Positions 22,101-29,920 of a stretch of DNA of 64,000 nucleotides are shown here, in pieces. Location: contig NZ_FWFZ01000012.1 in the NCBI RefSeq assembly GCF_900172355.1, forward strand, positions 41,993 to 105,992, written 5' to 3'. Numbering within the stretch: the stretch's first letter is position 1; each line of letters opens with the position of its first letter. The position numbers and the translations under genes were made by a program. The DNA is from Roseisalinus antarcticus. GTDB lineage: Bacteria > Pseudomonadota > Alphaproteobacteria > Rhodobacterales > Rhodobacteraceae. The notes below the pieces were generated by a model. That model was not told where the DNA came from. It made no database searches and saw nothing but the letters and a program-made list of their open reading frames with translations.

Positions 22101-23150
22101 GGGCATCCGCCGTCGTGCCGTTGTCGATCCCGGGGATCGCGAAGAAGTTCTTCTTGGCGATCGGCTGGCGCTCCTGCTTGGCGGTCACCAGAACGTCGCC
22201 GCCCGCCGTCACGTCGCCGTCGAGCCAGGCACTGGTCTCGCCATCCTCGATATTGATGGCAATGGAGACGCCGACCTCTCCGTCTTCGCCCGTCGTGGAG
22301 CGGGCAAGGGTGCGGGCCTGGTCGATGGTGATCGCCTGGAGCGATACGGTGCCCCCGGCATTGACGACGGTCCCGGCGCCGAGGATCGTGGAATTGGTCG
22401 AATCCGTCACGCTCAGGCCCACCGCGAAGGCCCGGCGTTCGAAGAAATCGCCGCCGCCATTCGCCTTCAGGACCTGCTCGATCCTGTTGCCCACGGTTTT
22501 CGGATCCGCGAAGCTCTTGGGGGCCGCGTCGATGTAGACGTCGAGGATGTTCTTGATGTCGGAACGGATCGCGACATCGCCGGCCGTGGTGATGTCGACA
22601 TTGCCGGTATGCACCTTCGCGGTCGTCACCGCGGCGCCGACCTTGAGACCGAAGCCGAAGGCGAAGGGCGAGGTCGCGGCCTTTGCCTCGGCCGTGGCGG
22701 ACACGTCCAGATTCCGCGCGTCGATGATCAGCCGGCCGTTCGGGGTGTCGCCTTCGGGGTTGCCCTCGGCGTTGAGGAACACCTGCGCCGAGGATTTCGC
22801 GACGGAGACGCCGATATTGACCGAGATGTTCTCGAAAAACCGCGCCAACCCTCCCCAGCCAGGCTGCTTGCCCGTCTCGTAGAACAGCGAGCTCGCCTCT
22901 GCCTGGATGTCGACGTTGCCGCCGGTGATCTCGGCGTCGCCGATGGTGACGTTGGCGACGTTGTAGTCGACGTTGATGAAGCCCAGCGCACTGAAGTCCG
23001 CCACCGCGTCGGCCGCGCGGATGGTGATGTCGCCCCGCAGGTCCGGATCCGCGCCCGTTCCGACGGAGCTGATGACCGTGCCGTCGGCGATGTTGATGCG
23101 GCGGACATTGTAGGCGGAGATTTCGTTCTCGGCGATGATCGAGATGTTCA
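12650..23150 (-). repeat. First block of beta-helix-like repeats
   Basis: About 3,500 codons of imperfect repeats of roughly 90-100 residues. Each unit has a strand pair like 'GDVTVEA', a small-residue segment 'DAGGVAVAIAAGLGGGG', and then N-x-I-x-x-x-V-x-A. Copies differ too much at DNA level to be recent tandem duplications. The block is crossed by the frameshift at about 19147. Confidence 0.75.
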
Positions 23151-26100
23151 CCGGCACGTCCCCGTCGCCGATGATGTCAAAGCCCTTGCTGTCGAAATCC
23201 AGCACCTTGAGCTCAAGATCGGTGCCGTTGGCGCGCAGATCGCCGGACAGGGCGAAGATCCCTCCGCCATCGCTGTCGCTATACATCCGCTGATTGATCC
23301 GCACCCTGTCGAGCGGAGCCGCGCCTGTCGATGTCGGGGCCGCCGGGGCCGAGCCGGCGGCGGCGGCCTCCGTCACCAGCGTGAAGTATTCATCGGGATT
23401 GGCGATGGTGGAGCCGGTCACCAGGATCTCGACGACATCCCGCGACGCCGGGTCGCCGTCCCAGGCGGTGTTGTCGATCTCGACCGTTCTGAGGACGACG
23501 GTCTCGTTTCCGGCCGCGACGAGGCCCCGGGGGTCGATGACATAGGTGTCCTTTCCCAGGCCGCCGGTCAGGGTGTCGGCCCCTCCGGCGGTCTCGACCG
23601 TGACCGGCAGGCTGATCGAGGACCAGCCGATCCGGTCGGCCTCGGGCGTCCCGTATATGGTCATGGTCTCGACGCCCGCGATCTCGTCGATCCCAAGGGA
23701 CGACCCCGACAGCAGGGCCGCTGTCATGCGGTGGCCGGTGGCGGTCTCGGTGACCGAGAACTGGACCCCCTCCGGGCTGTCGGCAAAGCTCTCCTCCAGC
23801 CGGTCGATCCCGCCGCCGCCGTCGATGGAATCCGACCCCGCCCCGCCAATCAGCACGTCCGCCCCGCCCGCGGCCCGCAGCGTGTCGTCGCCCGCGCCGC
23901 CCTCCAGCCGAACCGAGGGCGCATAGAGCGTGTTGCCGACGATGGTATCGCCCGTCGCGGCGACCAGCAGGCCCAGGTCCTCGGCCGCGCGCACCCCGTC
24001 CACCGGCACGACCTCGAATGTGCGGCCCGCGACCGGCGTGCTGGTGTCGGTCAGCACGATGCCGCCCGCCTCCGACAGCTCGGCCGAGACCTTGGGGCTG
24101 ACGCTGTCCAGCACCTCGACGATGTCGGCGACGGTCGTCCGGGCCGTGATCGCGCCGAGGTCGACGCTGACGACGCTGCCATCGCGCAGGTGCAGCCGGA
24201 AATCCGTGGCTGTATCCACCAGCGGCAGGCCGGTCAGCACAGAGCCGACCGCAAGGATGCCGTCAACGCCAAGCCCCCTCGCCAGGACGGCGTTGGGGCT
24301 GAGCACCCGCAAGGTGCCGGAGTCCGCGTCCGGCGCGGTATCCGTCCAGCGCAGCGCGGTGCCGTCGGGGGTGAAATCAACGGTGATCCGGTGGCTGGCG
24401 AGGGCGTCGTTCAGCGCGTCGATCAGGGCGCCGAGCGTCTGCAGCACCGGCAGCTCGACGGTGATGACCTCGGCGACCCCGTCGCGCGAGACCTGAAGCC
24501 TCAGCTCTCTGCCGTCTTCCAGCGACAGGCCCGCGCCGCCGTTGAGCTGCGCAAGGTCCTGCCGGTCCCGGGTATTGTCCAGCCGCAGCAGGACGCCGTC
24601 CCGGTCGCGCACGCCGAGGAAGCGGGTCCGGTCGTCGGCCCCGATCTCGGGGTTGAGCAGGATCAGCTCCTTGTCGCCGCTGTTGCTGACGAAGCCGCTG
24701 GCATCCAGCAGGTTGCCGAACTCTCCGCCGATCAGGGTCGCGGATTCGATGCTGATCAGCAGGTCGGTCTCTTCGGTGTCGGCAACGGGGCGGCGCAGCT
24801 GGGCGGTCGCCAGGGCAACCTCGTCCGCGGTCACCAGCTCGGGCGGGATCGATTCCAGGATCAGGTCGGTCTCGGTCCGTTCCAGCAGCCGGTCGGGCCC
24901 GGCCCCGCCAAAGAGCGTGTCGGACCCCAGGCCGCCGCCCAGGGTGTCGATGCCGTCCCCGCCATAAAGCACGTCGTTGGCGGTCGAGCCGATCAGCCGG
25001 TCATTGCCGCCGCTGCCCTTGAGCACGACCCCCAACGCCCCGGTGAAGGCGGAGGCATCCATCACCGTGTCGCCGGAGCCGCCCAACAGCACCGCGCCCT
25101 CGATCCCGGCCAACAGGTTCAGCCGCTTCGCCCCGGGGGTGAAGTCCAGGGTGACGCTGTCCGGGGCCACCGCCGCGCCGCCGCCGGTCAGGCGCAGGAC
25201 GTCGGCCGCGAAGGCATTGGCGTCGACGCCGATCTCCAGCCCGCCGAGGGCGTCGACGAATTGCACTCGGATCGTCCGCGTGCCGTCCGCGGCGACGGTT
25301 TCGTCCAGCAAGAGCCCGTCGACCTGCAAGGGCCCCAAGTCGCCCAGGGCGGCGCGGATCTCGGAAAGCTCCGCGTCATGGGCGATCGGCGCGGTCCTCT
25401 CGGTCAGCTCCGCGCCCGGCGCGCCATGGGTGTAGCGCAGGAAAAGCTCGCCACCGTCCACCTCGGGGCCGATGGTGATGGTCAGGTCGGCGTTCGTGCC
25501 CTCGCCCAGGTCCAGCGAGACGTCGGTCAGGATGTGCCGCGCATTGCGCTGCTCGAAGATCAGATCGTCCCCGGCGCCGCCGTCGATGCTGTCGATCCCG
25601 AAACCGCCGCTGAAGACGTCATTCCCCGCCCCGCCCAGCAGGGTGTCGTCGCCGGCCCGGCCCGCGACCGTCACCGACCCGCCGAAGCCGGTAGCGTCGA
25701 TCCGGTTGGCGCTGGCCCCGCCGGTGATCTCGGCCGCCTCGATGCTGACGATGTAATCCGTCTCGTAGGCGTCGGTCGCGCCCGCCAGGAAATACCGCAC
25801 CTGTTCGGTGGGAGAGGGCAGCCCCTCGGCCGTCAGGTCCACGGTGCCGGGGGCCAACGCCTCCAGCACCACGTCGGCGTCGCGCAGGATGTTGACCTTG
25901 TCGATCCCGGCGCCGCCCACGATCGTATCGTTCCCGCCGCCGCCGAAAAACTGGTTGGGCGCGGTGCGGCTGCCGATCAGCAGGTCGCCGTCGGTGCCCA
26001 GAAGCGCGCCCGCGCCGAGGCCCAGGTCGCTGCCCGCGGCGAGGCCGAGGTTCTCCGCCGCCGTGCCGCCGTTGAGCGATGTGACGGTGACGGTCGTGGT

Positions 26101-28662
26101 GTCCCCTGTGGACAGATCCTCCAGCTCGAACCCGTCGCCTGTGGCGTTGACGCGCAGCTCCACCAGCCCGTCAGCCACCGCGTTGACCGTGGCCAGAAGG
26201 TCGCGCAGGGTGCGCAGGCCGCTCAGGTCCACATCCACCGACGCGCCGTCGGACCGCGTGATGCGGATATCGTCCAGGACCAGGCTGACCGCCTCGCCGG
26301 TCAGGTCGGTGTCATAGCCGAAGATCGCACGGTCCAGCTCTTCCGGCAGGGGCTCGAAGGTCGGCGCGTTGGCCGCCTGCACCAGGCCGAGGTCGTTGCC
26401 CGCCGTCGATCCGGGAAGGTTCTCGACCGAGATGTCCCGCATCGGCGCGACGTCGCGGGCGTCGATGATGACGAACGCCCGGCCGCCGACGGTGAGCGCG
26501 GCGGAGACCCCTTCGGGCGCTGCGGCCTCGATGGCGTCGATCACGTCCTGCACCGTGGTCAGCCCCGCGGTGCTGACCCCGAAGTCACTCGCGGCGCCGT
26601 CGGCCAGAAGAACCCGGAACCCGGCCCCCGCGGAGGTGTCGATCCCGTCGCCGTTGTTCAGCCGGGCAAGCTCCGTCTGCGGCTGCGTGGCGAGGTCGAT
26701 CCAGGTGCCGTCGGTCAGGCCGACCTCGCCGCCCGGCGCGATCTCGGCGAGGGCGATGTCGAAGCCGCCGTCCAGGGTCAGACCGCCCTCGCCGGTGAAG
26801 GCGCGGGCATCGAGCGTGTTGGCGCTGATCCCGCCGATCAGCTCGGCGCCGGTGAACCCGGTGATGTCCAGCACCCGTGTCACACCCGGCGCGGTGCGGA
26901 TGTTCGACAGCGTGAGGCGCGTGTCGGTCAGCACCATGTCGGCGTCGGCGCGTACGCTCAGCGTGTCCGCGCCCCCGCCGCCGACCAGCTTGCGGATGGC
27001 GGCGCCGGCTTGCACGGCGTCGTCGGCCTCTCCGGTCTCTATGAACAGCGTATTGTCGGCGGCCAGGATCGTGTTCGCCGCGGTGGCGGAACCCCGGACC
27101 AGGTTGAAATTGCGGATCGTGCCGATGGCGGTGCTGGCCTCGTTGCGCAGATCCACGGTCAACTCGCCGGTCACATCCCGGAAATCCAGCACCTGCCACT
27201 TGGGCGCCGCCGCGTCGATCCCGGGCGCGATGAAGCTCTCGACCCGCCCCGAGGTCACCGACAGCAGCGGGGTCAGGGCCCGAAGATAGCCAAGGTTGTC
27301 CGGGTCTGTCCGGGCCAGCAGATGCACCTGTGCGCGTCCGTCATCGTCGGTGGACAGGACGAAATCCTTGTCCAGCGCCGACAGGTCGATCTCGTCGATC
27401 TCGCCCTGCAGGGCATTGCCGTTCTCGCGGACGACCACGCCGTCCGACGTGGCCGACAGGACATAGCGGTCGTCGCCGGCCCCGCCGCTGAGGATGTCGG
27501 CGCCGCCCATCCCGTGCAGGATGTTGTCGGTCTCGTCGCCGATCAGCTCGTCGGCCCGGGCAGTGCCGAACACCTCCGAGATGCCGACGACCTCGATCTT
27601 TTCGCCGAGGTCCAGCAAGACCCGTTCGCCCATCTCGCCGGCGTCCAGGTTGACCTTGACCGCCCGGTCGATGGTCCGAAGATCCAGCGAGACCTCGCCG
27701 ATGCCGGCCTCGAGCCTGCCGACGCCGGTCGCGGTCGCAAGCCGGACCGGCCCGTCGGTCTCGCGGACGGCGAACAGCCAGTTGTCGACGCCGTCGTCGC
27801 TGCCCGGGCGCGCGACGAAGGTGGTCGCCACGTCCAGCCCGACCAGCCTGTCCTTGCCGTCCCTGCCGTCGAACCGGTCGAGGCTGCCGTCGCCCTCGAA
27901 TCGCAGCACGTCGTCCGCGCCGCCGCCAATGATGCGGCTGACACCGGCGAAGGCGATGTCGTCCTCGGCCGATTCGCTGCCGCGGTAATCCGCCGCCCCT
28001 TCGCCGTCGCCGGTCAGGGTGATCCCCAGGGTCGAGCGCGTGTCGGCGACTTCGCCCCCGTCGTCGTTGATGTCGAGGTTGAACGACAGCGTGTCCCCGG
28101 CCTCGCCGCCGAGGTCCAAATCCACGGTCGGCGCGAAAAGCGCACCGCCCATCAGAAGCAGGCTCTTGCCGCTGATCTGCACCGCGTCGGTGCCGGAGCC
28201 GGTCCGGATCGTCAGATCGAGAGACATGCTGTCATCGGCGGTGAATTCGTCGGCGAAGATCCGGACGATGTCGTTGCCGGCCCCGGTGTCGACGACCAGC
28301 GCCGTGCCGTTCAGCACGCTTTCGGAATAGACCGGCGTCGCCTCCCCGGGCGGCGAGCCGTCTTCGGAAAGGTAGACCTGGACCAGGTGATCGAAATTGC
28401 CGTTCTCGTCGTCGTCGACATTGGCGAGGCGGATCACGACCTGCTGATTCTGGGCCGCATCGCCCAGCGCGATGGCCAGCGGCACGTCCGCGGCGAGCAG
28501 GAGCCGGGGCTCGAACGCCTCCAGACCGGGACGCTCTGCCGCCTTGGGGCGGGGCCGGGTCCGCCGCCCGAGACCGCGCCGCAACCTCTGGAACAGGCCG
28601 CGGGACGGTCCTGATTGCCCTCGCGGCGAGGCGGTCATCGTTGGGCCGAACGGATAAGACAT
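19039..28662 (-). CDS. Giant LEPR-XLL-type surface protein, N-terminal segment (frameshifted)
   Basis: This is the first segment of a giant, probably secreted or surface, repeat protein. I chose the ATG at 28662 (MSYPFGPTM), which has a G-rich stretch upstream, over a TTG 13 codons earlier. A basic N-terminus is followed by a LEPR-XLL-like motif (LEAFEPRLLLAAD, residues about 47-59). Four clusters of RTX-like GGxGxD repeats, four flagellin-IN-like modules and one module with a TAPIAHDAELSEIRAALG core come next. From about 23150 the protein becomes long beta-helix-like repeats in which GG-A-V-A and 'DVTV-A' strands alternate. The frame derails at about 19147 (IAGSF then PRPTDPTPW) and stops at 19039. 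The sense continuation, SKANGPNTVAVAVG, lies in the next frame, so the true product is far longer. LEPR-XLL proteins are known as giant, usually RTX-bearing proteins; adhesion is inferred. Confidence 0.85.
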   Translation of the reverse strand: MSYPFGPTMTASPRGQSGPSRGLFQRLRRGLGRRTRPRPKAAERPGLEAFEPRLLLAADVPLAIALGDAAQNQQVVIRLANVDDDENGNFDHLVQVYLSEDGSPPGEATPVYSESVLNGTALVVDTGAGNDIVRIFADEFTADDSMSLDLTIRTGSGTDAVQISGKSLLLMGGALFAPTVDLDLGGEAGDTLSFNLDINDDGGEVADTRSTLGITLTGDGEGAADYRGSESAEDDIAFAGVSRIIGGGADDVLRFEGDGSLDRFDGRDGKDRLVGLDVATTFVARPGSDDGVDNWLFAVRETDGPVRLATATGVGRLEAGIGEVSLDLRTIDRAVKVNLDAGEMGERVLLDLGEKIEVVGISEVFGTARADELIGDETDNILHGMGGADILSGGAGDDRYVLSATSDGVVVRENGNALQGEIDEIDLSALDKDFVLSTDDDGRAQVHLLARTDPDNLGYLRALTPLLSVTSGRVESFIAPGIDAAAPKWQVLDFRDVTGELTVDLRNEASTAIGTIRNFNLVRGSATAANTILAADNTLFIETGEADDAVQAGAAIRKLVGGGGADTLSVRADADMVLTDTRLTLSNIRTAPGVTRVLDITGFTGAELIGGISANTLDARAFTGEGGLTLDGGFDIALAEIAPGGEVGLTDGTWIDLATQPQTELARLNNGDGIDTSAGAGFRVLLADGAASDFGVSTAGLTTVQDVIDAIEAAAPEGVSAALTVGGRAFVIIDARDVAPMRDISVENLPGSTAGNDLGLVQAANAPTFEPLPEELDRAIFGYDTDLTGEAVSLVLDDIRITRSDGASVDVDLSGLRTLRDLLATVNAVADGLVELRVNATGDGFELEDLSTGDTTTVTVTSLNGGTAAENLGLAAGSDLGLGAGALLGTDGDLLIGSRTAPNQFFGGGGNDTIVGGAGIDKVNILRDADVVLEALAPGTVDLTAEGLPSPTEQVRYFLAGATDAYETDYIVSIEAAEITGGASANRIDATGFGGSVTVAGRAGDDTLLGGAGNDVFSGGFGIDSIDGGAGDDLIFEQRNARHILTDVSLDLGEGTNADLTITIGPEVDGGELFLRYTHGAPGAELTERTAPIAHDAELSEIRAALGDLGPLQVDGLLLDETVAADGTRTIRVQFVDALGGLEIGVDANAFAADVLRLTGGGAAVAPDSVTLDFTPGAKRLNLLAGIEGAVLLGGSGDTVMDASAFTGALGVVLKGSGGNDRLIGSTANDVLYGGDGIDTLGGGLGSDTLFGGAGPDRLLERTETDLILESIPPELVTADEVALATAQLRRPVADTEETDLLISIESATLIGGEFGNLLDASGFVSNSGDKELILLNPEIGADDRTRFLGVRDRDGVLLRLDNTRDRQDLAQLNGGAGLSLEDGRELRLQVSRDGVAEVITVELPVLQTLGALIDALNDALASHRITVDFTPDGTALRWTDTAPDADSGTLRVLSPNAVLARGLGVDGILAVGSVLTGLPLVDTATDFRLHLRDGSVVSVDLGAITARTTVADIVEVLDSVSPKVSAELSEAGGIVLTDTSTPVAGRTFEVVPVDGVRAAEDLGLLVAATGDTIVGNTLYAPSVRLEGGAGDDTLRAAGGADVLIGGAGSDSIDGGGGIDRLEESFADSPEGVQFSVTETATGHRMTAALLSGSSLGIDEIAGVETMTIYGTPEADRIGWSSISLPVTVETAGGADTLTGGLGKDTYVIDPRGLVAAGNETVVLRTVEIDNTAWDGDPASRDVVEILVTGSTIANPDEYFTLVTEAAAAGSAPAAPTSTGAAPLDRVRINQRMYSDSDGGGIFALSGDLRANGTDLELKVLDFDSKGFDIIGDGDVPVNISIIAENEISAYNVRRINIADGTVISSVGTGADPDLRGDITIRAADAVADFSALGFINVDYNVANVTIGDAEITGGNVDIQAEASSLFYETGKQPGWGGLARFFENISVNIGVSVAKSSAQVFLNAEGNPEGDTPNGRLIIDARNLDVSATAEAKAATSPFAFGFGLKVGAAVTTAKVHTGNVDITTAGDVAIRSDIKNILDVYIDAAPKSFADPKTVGNRIEQVLKANGGGDFFERRAFAVGLSVTDSTNSTILGAGTVVNAGGTVSLQAITIDQARTLARSTTGEDGEVGVSIAINIEDGETSAWLDGDVTAGGDVLVTAKQERQPIAKKNFFAIPGIDNGTTADARVGTNSTGEFEADARGSAVSFVTGSNAGLVNAIKTYALNKKNSGNVSKADQARQSKADSNGSKLQVAASLSLEIDSNRVDARIGFAEDYNGTARSVVDAEGDVRVTASANSRPDVTAGAGADANNVEDDDVAKSGKKLKTFAPRTLSGKVLNPNSATIETGISVAVYVGSQNNDVDALINAADVEAGGDVAVEATAFNDIDDLGLYGRNFRGAVSTSPTLSSHGYLSDGDPVGQLDAGFIAEVAPGHSSGGEVGQAYAFKLPYFAVDADKNDVDLSEEDFTDTERWEPVDYVRAFSAGETVRISERFSEVEKRGRWYEYTGPENKVFDSRDADYDDARYWKLMPDPEAVAAGDAAKSGIAQIFTYLDDNLGLDNNLIDAWSQATAQGQEKLAIAVSAGIMVMRHSADALLTGDARINVVPLLDGTGAEQRDADGNLKVKAPPADPNRRVTVKATAINDMITLGGNFSVPDPIGGVTGSGKTFNSWSPINKGSFTLKNAADSASLLGVGGEDTENAAGIAVFVTDIESAARAVIASGAIVRAEALEVDALNTGRDILLSGSGGSAKSVALNGVVNIYSVRNTTNATVDRGADVVIGDGVTVEGTGTAVIRAVDDKTVVNVGGSFATTQKIGIAGTLVTNFVERDAEARIGSRIYADPVAGAPPAFRTTGDVSVIAASLGDVSAIAVAGATPVVPGINDTTDGQEDKFQISIAAALAVNSLADNVRAYVRDVPMTVGALDVVSVFDSRLISGSLGTSVAKGTAKTVGIAGALAYNQINAQVLSFIENADSVTATVGDINVLAYDHSSAYAAGGGISLAVASGGSNSQAGTRLSVSVGLSLSVNLVGLFGDRDDTTSGVDALRGHRVAAYVEGTELVAASGVVKIDARVVAASSGDAVLAREAAKLERDGTADYWAVAVAGAGAGVTSAGGAGSGYAIAAAGGLAFNTIDRGVEARLDRAPVTAGDVDVVAQDSPGTIGALGFGIAGSFPRPTDPTPWRSPWASASAATKSAARSRRRSGPAR
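23793..23910 (-). repeat. RTX-like Gly/Asp repeat cluster 4
   Basis: Encodes GGAGDDTLRAAGGADVLIGG and then AGSDSIDGGGGID. It is the last cluster before the beta-helix-like portion of the protein. Confidence 0.8.
24889..25029 (-). repeat. RTX-like Gly/Asp repeat cluster 3
   Basis: Encodes NDVLYGGDGIDTLGGGLGSD and then TLFGGAGPD, four or five nonapeptide units. Confidence 0.8.
25552..25680 (-). repeat. RTX-like Gly/Asp repeat cluster 2
   Basis: Encodes about four successive nonapeptides (AGDDTLLGGAGNDVFSGGFG, followed by IDSIDGGAGDD). Calcium-dependent beta-roll folding is inferred from the family. Confidence 0.8.
27451..27555 (-). repeat. RTX-like Gly/Asp repeat cluster 1
   Basis: Encodes GMGGADILSGGAGDD, nonapeptides of the GGxGxDxLx kind that bind calcium in beta-roll domains. 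It is the most N-terminal of four such clusters. Confidence 0.75.
28486..28524 (-). other. LEPR-XLL-like N-terminal motif
   Basis: The encoded LEAFEPRLLLAAD matches the pattern L-E-x-x-E-P-R-x-L-L-x-A-D that names the LEPR-XLL family. It follows an Arg/Lys-rich segment (RRGLGRRTRPRP) with no classical hydrophobic signal peptide before it. It sits about 47 residues from the chosen start, where the family normally has it. Confidence 0.75.
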
Positions 28663-28802
28663 CGGCCCCCCAAGATCGACGCTCAAAGCCTGAAACGCCA
28701 AGGGTCCGTCGCAAAAGCAGAATATCGGCGCCGTATCGCTAAGCCAAGAATAGCGAAGGCTTTTCCGGCTGTCACCGAAAATTTAGATTTTCATTTGATA
28801 AG

Positions 28803-28850
28803 CGGCTGACAGGGCGGGCGGGCGATCGGGTCCGCGCGCCCTGTCAGCCG
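28803..28850 (-). terminator. Hairpin terminator overlapping the tcuB stop codon
   Basis: A perfect 14-bp inverted repeat, CGGCTGACAGGGCG (28803-28816) and CGCCCTGTCAGCCG (28837-28850), encloses a 20-base loop. The tcuB stop (28844-28846) sits in one arm. In the direction of tcuB transcription the stem is followed by an AT-rich stretch (CTTATCAAATGAAAATC) rather than a pure T run. It should separate tcuB from the giant gene. Confidence 0.65.
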
Positions 28851-29920
28851 CGCACGGCCGCGTCCCGGACTAGCGCCGCGTAGCGGTAGGCGCCGTGCGC
28901 CATCTTGGAATAGGGGATCAGCAGGAACAGCGTCAGCACGGTCCCCAGGTGCAGCACCAGAAGGCTTTCCACCAGCGCCGTGCCGGTGGCCGCATAGAGT
29001 GCGAGCCCGGTCAGCCCCGTGGCGCCCAGCAGCAGGACGAAGGCCATCTCTCCGCCCCAGCGGCCGCTGGCGCCCAGCGCCGGATCGGCCTTGGTCTTCA
29101 GCCAGGCCAGCCAGAACGCACCGACGGTCAGCAGGATGCCACCGGGAACGCCCAGCAGTTTCGGCAGGCTGAAGAAGCCGTAGGGGGCTTTCATGTCAAA
29201 GAGATAGTGTAGAACGGTTCCCGATGAGGTCGAGGCGAAGCACAGCAGGAACCCCAGCAGGGTCGCCTGGTGCGCATAGCGCCGGGCCCCGGTGAACCGG
29301 TCGCCCTCCTCGAAGTTGCAGCCGTCGCCGCCGCCGGCGAGGTTGCGCATGTTGGCGGTGCGCCGCCCCGCCTCGCGCAGGTCGCGCCAGCGGACCGGGC
29401 CGCCGCCCACGTCCCGCCAGTAGCGCCGGACCCCCATCGCCAGGGCCATCACCGGAAACAAAAAGGCGGGCGCGAAGATCGCGACCATGACGGCGTGTGA
29501 CAGATAGGCATAGAAGCCATCGCCAACGGTCGGGCCCATGCCGCGCACGAACAGCAGCAACAGCGCGATACCGACGACCAGCGCGGCCGCGACCGCCACG
29601 CCGCTGCGGTGGAACAGGCCCCCTGCGGGGGCGGGCCAGGCATACCGCTCCCAGCTTTCGGCGCGGACCTCGGCCAGCGCGGCCGGCAGGTTCAGGGCGA
29701 AGTGGTGCGGCTCGGTATATTGGCAGGCGTAGTAGCAGCCCCGGCAATTGTGGCAGAGGTTGGCGAGCTGGGTGATGTCGGCGTCCGAGAACGCCCGCTC
29801 GCGGAACATCGCCGGGAAGACGTCGCAATAGCCTTCGCAATAGCGGCAGGCATTGCAGATGTCGGCCTGTCGGCGGGCCTCGTCCACGGCGTTGAGGATG
29901 GGGGGTGTATCAAGCGACAT
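28844..29920 (-). CDS. tcuB: TcuB-type Fe-S membrane protein (tricarballylate/citrate utilization)
   Basis: A 358-residue membrane redox protein that in the TcuB/CobZ family re-oxidises the flavin of TcuA, passing electrons to the membrane. The N-terminus has two ferredoxin-like Cys clusters, CNACRYCEGYCDVFP (about residues 22-36) and CHNCRGCYYACQY (about 56-68). About six hydrophobic segments follow (for example AAALVVGIALLLLFV). The ATG at 29920 has a GGAGG upstream. The gene overlaps tcuA by 11 bases and ends in a hairpin. Length and layout are normal for the family. The exact substrate of the pair is not fixed by sequence; related pairs oxidise tricarballylate or aconitate-like acids. Confidence 0.88.
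   Translation of the reverse strand: MSLDTPPILNAVDEARRQADICNACRYCEGYCDVFPAMFRERAFSDADITQLANLCHNCRGCYYACQYTEPHHFALNLPAALAEVRAESWERYAWPAPAGGLFHRSGVAVAAALVVGIALLLLFVRGMGPTVGDGFYAYLSHAVMVAIFAPAFLFPVMALAMGVRRYWRDVGGGPVRWRDLREAGRRTANMRNLAGGGDGCNFEEGDRFTGARRYAHQATLLGFLLCFASTSSGTVLHYLFDMKAPYGFFSLPKLLGVPGGILLTVGAFWLAWLKTKADPALGASGRWGGEMAFVLLLGATGLTGLALYAATGTALVESLLVLHLGTVLTLFLLIPYSKMAHGAYRYAALVRDAAVRG

Larger units (their letters stand above)
23935..26665 (-). repeat. Four flagellin-IN-like modules
   Basis: Four modules of roughly 90-100 residues lie at about 26665-26375, 26300-26030, 24545-24245 and 24230-23935. Each has an opening 'DG..V.VDL', a helix such as TTVADIVEVLDS or TTVQDVIDAIEAAAP, a G-F-x-L-x-D strand pair and a closing DLGL. 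This is the layout of the flagellin hook IN motif. They alternate with RTX-like clusters. Assignment rests on pattern only. Confidence 0.55.

Noticed and set aside
12650..23150. Recent tandem DNA duplications in the repeat region
   Set aside because: Units share a protein pattern but are diverged at DNA level, so there is no sign of recent expansion.
22609..28614. Long plus-strand open frame opposite the N-terminal segment
   Set aside because: Same reason; its composition follows third-position GC bias and it has no recognisable motif.
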